Shown: piece by piece, positions 19,741 to 29,175 of the stretch
Position numbering within the stretch: position 1 is the stretch's first letter
How the letters are laid out: each line of letters opens with the position of its first letter
Assembly: GCF_003265705.1 (NCBI RefSeq)
Contig: NW_020312859.1
Span: 5,544,763-5,608,762, forward strand
Source of the DNA: Callorhinus ursinus
Taxonomy: Eukaryota; Chordata; Mammalia; Carnivora; Otariidae
Length of the DNA stretch: 64,000 nt
Reading direction: 5' to 3'
Program-made: the position numbers and the translations under genes
The notes under the pieces: model-generated
Told to the model about the DNA's origin: nothing
The model's database searches: none
The model's input: the letters and a program-made list of their open reading frames with translations, nothing else

Positions 19741-19915
19741 GTCTGCAAGCCCCAATCCGCCCAGGCTCCACCCCCCCAAAAGACCCCGCCTCCGCCCAGT
19801 CCCCACGCCCAAGGGCGCCCTTTCACCTATAGAGGCTGGGCGGGGCCGGAGTTGAGGCCCCGCCCCGCGCAGGCTCCACCCCGGCCCCGCCCGGCGCCCT
19901 AGAGCGGCTAGATGG
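19690..19915 (-). promoter_or_regulatory. LPIN3: LPIN3 GC-rich promoter
   Basis: Dense GC boxes (ccgcccc/ggcgggg at about 19719, 19786, 19838, 19857, 19883), an inverted CCAAT box (19752-19756) and a weak TATA-like CTCTATAGG at about 19825 on the minus strand, placed just upstream of the candidate exon 1. A housekeeping-type CpG promoter is expected for LPIN3. Confidence 0.55.
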
Positions 19916-20149
19916 GACGTCCGGGTGGCCTGCCACCTACACCACAGCCAGGAGCAGCGGAGAAGTGGGGATTTTCGAATTGGGCCGATTTAGGCCCTGC
20001 TGGCTTTGCTTCCAGTTCGCTATGTGACCTTGGGTAGGTTTTCCCCAACCTGAGCCTGTTTCCTGCTTTGGCAAAGGGGATAGCCACCTTGTAGGATTTT
20101 CAGGATTACATGGAATGACTTTGTGGGGCACCTGGCGCTCACACGTCCC

Positions 20150-20400
20150 CTCCTGAGGGGCAGCTTTCCCTGACCGTTCCCCTCGCCCCCCATTACACCC
20201 CGTATACAGGACAGGAGCCTCGCGTTATACGCTCATATAGCCCACAGTTGTAATTTCATATTTGCTTGAACGACTATTTGATTATTGTCTGTCTCCTCAC
20301 TTGAAGCTGAACTTTGTGAAAGCAGGTCGCGTTCATCCTTACACCCCCAGCTCCCAGTTCAGTGCCTGACATACAGCAGGAGCTCGATAAATGCCCGCTC
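20150..20400 (+). repeat. L2-like relic
   Basis: Weak match to the L2 3' end: 'ggcagctttccctgaccgtt' and the terminal 'agtgcctgacatacagcagg'. Confidence 0.5.
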
Positions 20401-20459
20401 CTTCATTCCATCCCTCTGACGCTCCGGTGGAGCGGCAGCGGGCTCAATACTGCCACCGG

Positions 20460-20473
20460 CCAGCAGAGGGCAG
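20460..20473 (+). promoter_or_regulatory. Consensus CTCF core motif
   Basis: CCAGCAGAGGGCAG fits every position of the CTCF core CCASYAGRKGGCRS. It lies in a GC-rich patch (about 20400-20650) 0.5 kb beyond the LPIN3 promoter, in the gap before ZHX3. Occupancy is not shown by sequence. Confidence 0.6.
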
Positions 20474-22168
20474 GCGGCGACCAGCCTTTTGGCCCAGCTG
20501 ACCGTCCTCTCGGCCAGCAGGCGCCGCGGGAGGGGACAGGTGAGCCAAGGTGCGTCCACGTCTGAAGAATCGGTGGGCCCGCGAGCCCCGGGCGAGGAGT
20601 CGGGCTAGCGCAAGGCTTTTCCCTTCGGATCTGTGGCTCGCGGCCTGTCCTGGATCAGAGACCTCTCTCACAACCTGTGTGGATGTACGGCTCCTGCAAA
20701 GAAGATGAGCTGAGAAGAATCAGGAGGTGAGGGGGTTTGCTGTGAAGGAGGAGGGCACCGAGGAAAAGCTTGGGGGTGGTGGTGGGACACAACTGTAAAG
20801 ACCCAGGCTTAGAGGGTCCTGGGTGGTGGGGAATGGGAGGTGGCCACCGTCTTTCTATGACCCTAGATGCCAGGACCTGGGTGGAGTGACCCGCCTCAGT
20901 GGTCCTCACTATAGCAAAAGTCATTTAGTGTCAATTCCAAACCCAGGCCAAGTCTGGCTGGTGTCTCGGAAGAGCCCTGCTGGGAGCAGAGCTATCTCAA
21001 GGTGGCCCGGAGGGCAGCAAGGCTGCGAACATATCTGTGGAAGCATTATATATATACCCATGATATTTAACCGTGGAAACATAGGAATCCCTCAAGGGAG
21101 CCTGGGAGGAAAACAGAGGTCCAAGATTATGGCTACACAAGCTGCAGTCACTGTACCTCTTTGAAACTCAATTTCCTCATCTGCAAAACAGAGGTAACAC
21201 CTACCTTGCAAGATCATATTGTGAGGATGAAGCAGGATGAACTACATCAATGGTTCTCAGCCTTGGCTGTGTGTTGAAATCACCATGCCCTGGGGAAAAT
21301 ACTGATACCTGGGGTACTAGGATCACCTGGAAAATCTGCAGGTGTTTGCAATGTGCACCCAAGGCTGAGAACTACTGAGCTAAATAAGCTGAACACAGCA
21401 CAGGGCACACACTAGGAATTCAGTAATGTTTATCACATTTTTTAAAAAAAAAAATGGAGCACATATTGTTTTCATTGTTCCTCATTAGAGGAAAGAAAGT
21501 TGATATAAAGGTTGTTGCAGAAATTGGATTTCCGACAGGCTTGTTTCCGGAATTATGAATCATCTGGGATCTGGTGATTATGGGGCTGGGGGAGAGAGAG
21601 GCAGCCTCTGGTACCATGATTTATCCCAATGCCCAACTGAGCTGAAGGAGGTAGGGACCCCCCTGTTCTAGCTTGCAGTTTATATAACCATTCCCATGGC
21701 GTCCTGTGAGCATGCAAGCAGTCTGAGCACTGCTGAGCACTTGTGTTGATCATTTCTGGGGTTAAGGATAGAGGATATTTTCTCCTCTCTGGGTACACTC
21801 ACCAGGTGCACCTATACCATTGACAACTGTTTGTTTCTTGAGTAACCCACAAGTGCAGGTGGCACCTCCTTCTTTATGGGACTTGGTAACCTTAGGTGCT
21901 TCATTAAATTACAGACCCAGTGATTATTTACTGTGTGCTTCACTATTTCTTTGCTGGGCGAACCTGGCATGAAGTGGGAGGACCTGCTCACCCAGGCCTG
22001 CAGCTGTGACCACTTGTACTGGCAGCAAGACTGGGCCCAGGAGCAGCTCCTCAGTCACTCCTGGTGGCCTCATTGAAAGGGGGGAAGTGAGCCAGAGGAA
22101 CCTGGGGCTGGTTCCCTCCAGTATGGAGCCTTGGGGTTGGGGCAGGCAGTTGATATCTGGCGTGGATT

Positions 22169-22355
22169 ATCAGATTTAGCAAATGAAAATAAAGGACACC
22201 CAGTTAAATTCGAAGTTCAGATAAATAACAAAAGGTTTTTTAGTGTAAGTATGTCCCATGCAATTTGGGACATAATTATACTAAAAAAAAAAAATCATTA
22301 TCTGAACTTCAAATTTAACTGGATATCCTTCATTTTTATTTGCTAAATCTGGCAG
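22169..22355. mobile_element. Palindromic non-autonomous DNA transposon (MER53-like)
   Basis: The left arm 'cagatttagcaaatgaaaat' is matched by the inverted right arm 'atttttatttgctaaatctg', and the pairing continues inwards through 'gttaaattcgaagttcag' and 'ctgaacttcaaatttaac' to a central 'gtatgtcccatgcaatttgg' segment. The whole element is one long imperfect hairpin. The family name is from memory and uncertain. Confidence 0.7.
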
Positions 22356-22769
22356 CTCTATGCCTGGCCAAACAGGCAAGGAAAACCCAGCACGGGGAAT
22401 TTGCTGCTGTGCCTCCTGCTCAATTTTGCCACATTTAGCTTCCTCCTGTCACTGCCCTGCTCCAGAACCGTGCATGGCTCCCATCTGCCTCCATAGCACA
22501 ACCTGGACTCCCTGGCTACTGTGCTGGGCCTTGCTCTTCTGCCAGCCCAGCTGACCTGCTTGGGCCCTGACCTACCTCTACTGCTCATGTTTTCTCTGTT
22601 GGCATGTGTTCCTCCCACTCCCAGTAGCATTTGCACTTATTGAGCACCTACTCGGTGTAGGCACCATGCTTAGTTCTTCATCTGCATAATCTCATTTGAT
22701 TCTCACAAAACCTCACATGGCAGGGACAGAAGTTATCCTATTTTATTGACGAAGAAACTGATGCCCCAA

Positions 22770-22975
22770 CACAGTGATTCTTAAAATGGGGTTCCTGTGT
22801 CAGCATCAGCAGCACCTGGGAACTTTTTAGAAATGCAAACTCTCAGGCCCTATTCCACACCTATGAATCAGAAACTCTGAGGGTGGGGCCCAACCATCTG
22901 TATTTTAATAAGACACCCTCCTCCCACCCGCCAGTGTTTCTGATGCACTCTAGTTTGAGACCTGCTGCCCTAAGA
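22770..22975 (-). mobile_element. MER5A-like hAT transposon relic
   Basis: Near full-length: 'agtgattcttaaaatgggg' at one end, 'cagcagcacctgggaacttt', 'gaatcagaaactctgagggt', 'ctgatgcactctagtttgag' at the other. Typical MER5A reverse orientation. Confidence 0.75.
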
Positions 22976-23599
22976 AGTGAAGTGACTGTAGGGGTTTGTC
23001 ACCAGGCAGAGGTCTAGAGGATGGCAGAGGATTGCCAGGCAGGGTGTTTATTATCTCACCATACCTGGGCCAGGCACTAGAGATGCTGCAGAGACCCCAC
23101 AGTCTTGGGGTGGGTGGGGAGAAGGCAAAGGATAGACAGGTAGTCTAGCAATTGCGATGTAAGATGACTAGGCTTAGGGGGGCCAGGCCGGGGAGCCCAT
23201 AGCAGGATGGGAGGGGGTCAAGGAGGGCTTTCCCAAGTAGATACCCAAGCTTGAAAAATAAGTTGTAATTAGTTAGATGAAGAAGGGTGGAAATGATGTT
23301 CCACGCATAGGGACTAGTTTGTACAAAGGCCCTACAGAGCTACCTGGGGGTGGTTCAGTCTTGAAGAAGATGAAGGTGAGGAGAGTCGGGGGCGGAAGAG
23401 GTATCAGATTGTGGGGGGAGGGTCCTCTGCCCGCAGAACAAAGGAAACAGCTTTAATGCCCTCTGGCTTCCAGGTGGAGCGGGCACTAGGGCAGATGAGG
23501 GTTGACGGGAGAGATGCAGGGGGTGCTAGGCCTTCCCCCACCCCTAGATTCAGGCTGCTTCTGCCCTCCAAGGCGTCTGCAGAGACTCAACCCCCAATC

Positions 23600-23800
23600 G
23601 CAGGAGATGGCAGGTACTCAGTTCCAAGACCCGCATCGCGGAGCTCAAGGTCCGCTCCTTCCGGGACTGAGAGGCGGGACTGGGGAAGCAGGGCCCGTCA
23701 CCGCCCTGCCCCCTGCCGGCCCCACCCACCACCCGACCCCGCCCCTGCTTCCGGTCCCACCCTCTGCCTCCGGCTCCGCCCTCCACCACTGGTTGGAGGA
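23600..23800. promoter_or_regulatory. GC-rich patch, possible distal promoter or enhancer
   Basis: C/G-rich with several CpG, GC boxes (ccgcccc), ETS-type TTCCGG motifs (about 23656, 23750) and a one-mismatch CTCF-like site at 23706-23719. No exon is evident. It could be an alternative LPIN3 promoter or an enhancer. Confidence 0.35.
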
Positions 23801-24429
23801 AGCCAGGCACTGGGCCACTGGCTTGGGTGACTTTTGCCTCCCATGTTCCTCTTTTCCTGCTGATGTGGCAAAGGCCGTCGGGCTACTGGGGTCTCTTCTC
23901 CCAGCTTTTCAAGGACAGGCCCTGGATGTGGCCAGGGATTCCTGGGCTGGAGCGCAGGACACTTCGTAGCTCTCTCCTCTTCCAGCCAACGAAGCCTTTG
24001 TTGCCAGCCGAGGACTGACCGGCCTGGCCAGGTTGCCTGGCAGTGTGGACTGAGGCTGGGCAGTTCCCAATTCCAACTGTCCTTCCCGGAAAAACGTCAA
24101 TTTGGCTGGACCTTAGAATCCGTTGGTAATTTCTAGCCTAGGGAAGAATACTGAAAGATCAGCAACCACTGCACGAAGTGGAGCGTTCTGTCGTCTTGAG
24201 ATTTCTGCAGGACTTCCCAGCTGCCCCATGGGCTTGACCTTCAGCAGGGCACCTCCTATTCTTCCTCTTTTTATTTGGGTATACCTTCTGCCCCCACCCA
24301 CTATCTGGCATTCCGGACCATATTTCACTATGCTTTGCAATTCAACAAGGGTCTAGCATAGTGCCCTCTACTTAAATAGATACTCAAAAATATTGTTTAG
24401 GGAAGATGAATTTCTGCTGGGCTCTGAAT

Positions 24430-24430
<1 letters not shown>

Positions 24431-24475
<45 letters not shown>

Positions 24476-24538
24476 TAGATGGAGTATAGATAGATAGATA
24501 TAGATGGAGTTTAGATAGATCGATATAGATGGAGTATA
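24431..24538 (+). repeat. Compound (AGAT)n microsatellite
   Basis: About 11 AGAT units, then three repeats of a longer unit containing GATATAGATGGAGT separated by further AGAT blocks. Likely highly polymorphic. Confidence 0.95.
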
Positions 24539-24810
24539 TATAGTAGGGCAAGGGCAGTCTAAGTGGGTGGAAGTGGTGAGTAAAGGCATGGATGCTAGAG
24601 AGAGAAAGTGAATGCAAGGAGATGACCCATCTGGCCTTGAATGTCAGGCAAAACCATGGGCACTGAGGAGCCATGGATGGTTGTTATGCACGAGAGCGAT
24701 AACACTGCTAGTCATTGTACTAGATCCTTTGTGAATGTTATTGTACTGTCCTGCGTGTGTTCTCACTACCTAGACAGTTCTCCCCCTGCCCTCTATCTAT
24801 GTAGTTAATG

Positions 24811-25045
24811 CCAACTCATTTTTTATTTCTCATTTTTATTTTTAAAAGATTTTATTTGTGTGTGAGAGAGAGAGAGAGAGAGAGCACAAGCAGGGGGAGC
24901 AAGATGCAGAGGGAGAAGCAGGCTCTCCGCTGAGCGGAGATCCTGATGGCGGAACTCAATCCCAGAACCCTGGGATCATGGTCTGAGCCGCAGGCAGACA
25001 CTTAACCGACTGATCCACCCAGGTGTCCCACCAACTCATTTTTTA
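24811..25045 (-). mobile_element. CAN-SINE, minus orientation
   Basis: SINE body about 24830-25030, flanked by duplicated CCAACTCATTTTTTA at 24811 and 25031. Diverged (ends ACCCAGGTGTCCC). Confidence 0.9.
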
Positions 25046-25084
25046 GTTCCCAACTCCACTGTTACTTCCTCAGGGAAACCTTCA

Positions 25085-25622
25085 GTGGCAAACAGACTCC
25101 AAGGTGACCCCCTGTATCTCCATATCCCCACCTCCTGGTATTCATGCCTCTGTGTAATCCCTTCCTCTTGAGTGTGAGTGGGATCTGTGACTTGCTTTTA
25201 ACTAATAGGGTACAGCAAAGGTGATGGGATGTCACTCCCATGACTATGTTATGTAAGAGTCTTGCTAGCAGATAAGCTCTGGAGACTCCCCTTGCTGACT
25301 TGATGAAGTAAACCACCATGTTGAGGAAGCCCACAGGGCAAGGAGCTATGGGTGGTCCCTAGGACCTACGGCAGCCTCCCGCTGATGGCCAGCAAGAAGC
25401 CAGGGTGCTCAGTCTTGCAGCCACCAGGAAATGAATCCTGCCAACAACCGGAGGGAGCTGGAGCCCCTGAGTGAGAATGTAGTCCTGCTGTCACCTTGAT
25501 CATAGCTTTAGGAGTCCCTGAGTAGACGACCCAGCTAAGCCATGCCCAGACTCCTGACTCAGAAACTGAGGTAATAAATATGTTGTTCCAAGTGACTTGT
25601 TACGGAGCAGAAACTAATACAC
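25085..25622 (+). mobile_element. MaLR-type LTR relic (ERVL-MaLR)
   Basis: Follows the pattern of an old mammalian MaLR LTR: 'tattcatgcctctgtgtaat', 'gggatctgtgacttgctttt', 'aggtgatgggatgtcactcc' (with variation), 'gacccagctaagccatgcc', 'ggtaataaatatgttgtt', ending 'agaaactaataca'. No internal retroviral coding region is attached; it is a solo LTR. Confidence 0.7.
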
Positions 25623-27050
25623 TTTCTGGCTAGGTTAACTCCTTGATGTAGGCTCTCGTAGCATCATATGCCTTTTCCTTCTTTTTTTAATGTGATTTTT
25701 CATCCTTCTCTTTTATGTGACCATTTATTTATATATACCATTTGATGAATGCTATGTCTTCATGAGGGTACTTTTGTGCACCACTTTGCCCCCAGTCTCT
25801 CTCAGTGCCTGACACATGGAAGAAGATCTACAATAAATATTAGTTGCAAGTGTTAGTGAGTCAATGCTCTTATTTAATCTTTACTACAACCTGGCTAAGT
25901 GGGAACCATTATGACATATGAAGAAAAGGAAACCAGTTATTAACATACACTTAAAAATTTACTGAACAAAATCTTATTATCTTATACCTACAAATTTTGG
26001 TTTATACATGCCACTGTATCATAATTTTTAGTATGACTACAGAATAAATGCTTTGGGAGCAGGGTGTAGATTGCATGGTATGACATCCCTTATGGAGCAT
26101 TGCATGTTCTAAAAAGCACGACCATCCAAAAATACTTTGCGGCTCCTTTGGTTTTCCTTAAGACTTAACTCTGACTTAAATCATTCTTTGGAAACTCCTA
26201 CCTTGTCACTGTCCTTTTCTGACCTGACACAAACAGGCCCTCATTCGCCAGTGCTTTGTGTGATTCTAGCTGTTTGCCAACTTCATGCTCATTGACTTCA
26301 TAAATTCTACATCTCTGGCAAGATTTCCAGTTTCATTTTGTACTCCCTGTGTGCCATACTCCCAGGGGTCAAAGCCATCTGACTGCAGGATGCTGTTAAA
26401 CCCAAAATCTGTTCTGTTGGGATCTCTGCTCAGAAGCCTCCCACAGCTCCCAGTCTCACACCTCCCATTGCCACTCTCCTCTTCCACTCCGTCCCCATCC
26501 GCCACTCCATAGCCATCCAATCATCACCTCATGGATCCATAAGCACACCAGGCACACACCCCACTTTGCCCTGGTGGTTCCCACAGTGCTCTTTCCCCAG
26601 ACACCCTCATGGCTCACTCCTGCACCCCCCTCAAGATGACTCAGATGTCACCCTTCTGCCCTGACCACTTCCATCCACCTTTCTTGTTCTGATCATTTCC
26701 AGGACCACGAGCCACCTTTTTACGTGCTATGTATTTTACCTATTTATGATATTTGGTGTTTGTCTCCCTCTCCACAAGAATGTAGGCCCCATGAGAACAA
26801 GACCTGTCTTTGCTGATATATCCCAAGAATGGTGTCTGGCACATAGTCGGTCTCTAGTAAAGGTTAGTGGGTGAGCGTCCACATCTCTGATGGTCTTGCC
26901 TCTAACTCAGACTCTCCATCTCCTTCCAGTCTCTCTCCCCAGGACTCCAGCCCCTGCCTAGGTGATATGACTCGTCATGGGCATCTGCCTGACTCAGGAG
27001 GGCCTTCCTGGGGTGCCAGTGTGTTGACCTCGCTGTGTCTCTGCCACGTC
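25623..27050. other. Intergenic AT-rich stretch with L2 relic
   Basis: About 26400-26870 is L2-like ('ctcccattgccactctcctc', 'gtctggcacatagtcggtc'). The remainder has no recognisable gene or element. Confidence 0.5.
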
Positions 27051-27800
27051 TCCAGCAGGCGTGAAATACTAAATTCCTGTTTTTGTTTTATTTAAGGGCA
27101 AGAGGATTAGGGAGGAAGGAGGAAGGAGATGATGAGGAAAGCAACAGGCAGAGTGGAGAGGGTGGAGAGAGGACCGGCACAGGTTTCCTTGGGGCCCCCA
27201 CCCAGCCAGCTTTGCAAGTGGCTCCGAGGGCAGCCGGCTGGCAGTGGGTGAGGGCCGTGTGCCGAGTGCCACGTGGCAGAAGCAGTCCCGTTGAGTCATG
27301 GGACACACAGCCACACTACTCTGTAGAGTTTGGTGTGTGGAGTATTTTTGTTTTTTATAGCCCAGCTGTCTGTGTAATGACTTCCTTCCCTCGGCCTTGT
27401 TCACAGAGGTGTCCCTGAGAGACCAGCTGAGTCACCACATTCCTTGCAGCTTAAAACACTGGCCCCAGCACCAAGGCCCAGTTCCTTCGTGTAGATGGGA
27501 CCTTTCAAGGCAGCCAGGGAGTGCCCAGAAAGACGGGCTAGAGAGCTCCCCTTTCGAACCTGCACCCTTCCCCCCAAAAACATGATTATAAACCTAGTAA
27601 AGATGGAGAGAAATTCCATCTGCTAAGCATGAGGGAATGGCCCCAGCCGTGTGCCGCGGCCTGCAGAATTATTTGTCAGCGACCATGAAGTCAATACCAA
27701 ATGAGGGGGAGGGAGGGACAAGGCACGGACATTCGTGGAGCGTGAAGAGTCAGAAACCTGAGTGAAGACTGGGGACTCTCCATGCCCAGCTAGCAGGAAC
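27050..27800. promoter_or_regulatory. Repeat-poor segment with AP-1 and E-box motifs, candidate enhancer
   Basis: No repeat is recognised here although both sides are repeat-dense. It contains two perfect AP-1 sites TGAGTCA (27292-27298 and 27428-27434) and a palindromic GCCACGTGGC with the E-box CACGTG (27270-27275) within about 165 bases. The enhancer role is inference. Confidence 0.35.
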
Positions 27801-28139
27801 AGAAACTTGCTTAGCCGTTCTGTAAAATAAACAGGTAGTTCTCAGTAACATTAAGTATGCATAGGGCACAGAGGTTAGCCATTTCACTCTTTGTAATGTA
27901 TTTTGGAAGTTTGCTCAGATACACATAAGACAAGAAGGAGGTTATTTAGAATAGCATTATTCATGGCACGGGTGAACGGGAGGTAGGGGAAGTGCTAAAG
28001 GAAAGAGCTAGTGAACCATGGTGGATGCTGAACTCGGAATTCCACACAGCTATGAGAAGTAATGAAACAGGAGTGCATACAGCAGCATGGGACTTACAGA
28101 GCTAAGTGGGGAAAGCAGTCCAAGAGCTTGAAAGCACAA

Positions 28140-28300
28140 CACTTCTCATTTTATTGAGGTGTGACTGACGTACAGTAAACCACACATATATAAGTTGTAC
28201 GACTGGAGTCTTGGCCTGTGTAATTACCCATGAAACCACCACCACGATCAAGATAATGAATATATCCGCCACCTCCAAGTAAGAAGTAGATTGATAGGAA
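28140..28300 (-). mobile_element. L1 fragment (reverse orientation)
   Basis: Starts 'tttattgaggtgtgactgac' and continues 'cccatgaaaccaccaccac', 'gatcaagataatgaatata', a well-known L1M-type reverse-strand pattern. Confidence 0.7.
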
Positions 28301-28418
28301 TTGAAATGGGCAGATGTCTACCACCTGTCAAGTTTTTTAAAAAATTCAACAGTGTGTTGTATAATCCCATAGTTATATTAATGAAAAATGTTTGGATATC
28401 CTGAAAAAAATCTGGAAG

Positions 28419-28419
<1 letters not shown>

Positions 28420-28452
<33 letters not shown>
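28420..28452 (+). repeat. (CA)n microsatellite
   Basis: About 16 CA units, perfect. Confidence 0.97.
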
Positions 28453-28454
<2 letters not shown>

Positions 28455-28836
28455 TTATGTTCATTGTTGGGAGTCTTGTGATAACAGCCTAGCCCTATTT
28501 GGCTAGTGCACCGTGCATTTCAGAAATTGCCCATGATTCTTGTCCCACTTCATGGTCTCCAGGTCTCCTTTAAAGGTTTAATACTCTAGAAATTCATCAT
28601 TATGGTCCCCTATCTTTGAGTGACTTTATTAAAATGTCACTGAGGTGCTCATAATGAACCCCAACATAAGGGGTGCCTGACTCTTGTTCTCCACCCCACA
28701 TCAGACAGCTGTGTCAATAACTTCCTTCAGCTCACTTCCAGGACCATTTTCTTTTATCATCCCTCCAGCCTGGAGATACTCCAGCAGTGGGGGGTGGTTG
28801 TGGCTGGGGACAAAAGAGTGATTCCCCAACTTGTTT

Positions 28837-28957
28837 GCAAATCCATCCCTTTTTTAAAGTAATCTTTACACCCAATGTGGGGCTTGAACTCACGACCCTG
28901 AGATCAAGAGTTGCATGTTCCACTGACTGAGCCAGCCAGGTACCTTGCAAATCCATC
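28837..28957 (-). mobile_element. Short CAN-SINE-related insertion
   Basis: A short tRNA-like piece ('ggggcttgaactcacgaccc', 'actgactgagccagccagg') between two copies of GCAAATCCATC at 28837-28847 and 28947-28957. It is shorter and older-looking than the other SINEs. Confidence 0.8.
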
Positions 28958-29175
28958 TTTTATTTATTTATTTTTAAAGATTTTATTTATTTATTTGAGA
29001 GAGAGTGTGAAGGAGAGAGCCAGGGGAGGGGCAGAGGGAGAGGGAGGAGCAGATCTCTGCTGAGCAGCAAGTCCAATCTGGGGCTCCATCCCAGGACCCT
29101 GGGATCATGACCTGAGCTGAAGGCAGATACTTAACCAACTGAGCCACCCAGGCACCCGCAAATCCATCTTTTATT
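28947..29175 (-). mobile_element. CAN-SINE, minus orientation, at a re-used target
   Basis: Full SINE at about 28970-29157, flanked by the duplication GCAAATCCATCTTTTATT at 28947 and 29158. Its left duplication is also the right duplication of the neighbouring short SINE. Confidence 0.9.

Larger units (their letters stand above)
19930..24420. other. Intergenic region proximal to LPIN3
   Basis: Non-coding. It holds the L2 relic and CTCF motif above, MIR- and MER5-like relics (about 21140-21385, 22620-22975), a palindromic DNA transposon (22169-22355) and a GC-rich patch at 23560-23830. No exon with convincing splice signals was found. Confidence 0.6.

Noticed and set aside
23706..23719. CTCF site in the 23.7 kb GC patch
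   Set aside because: One mismatch at a core position and C-rich surroundings make chance likely. Mentioned only as part of the patch.
24431..24538. CRISPR-like repeat array
   Set aside because: Units are simple AGAT microsatellite repeats without spacers, and the genome is mammalian.
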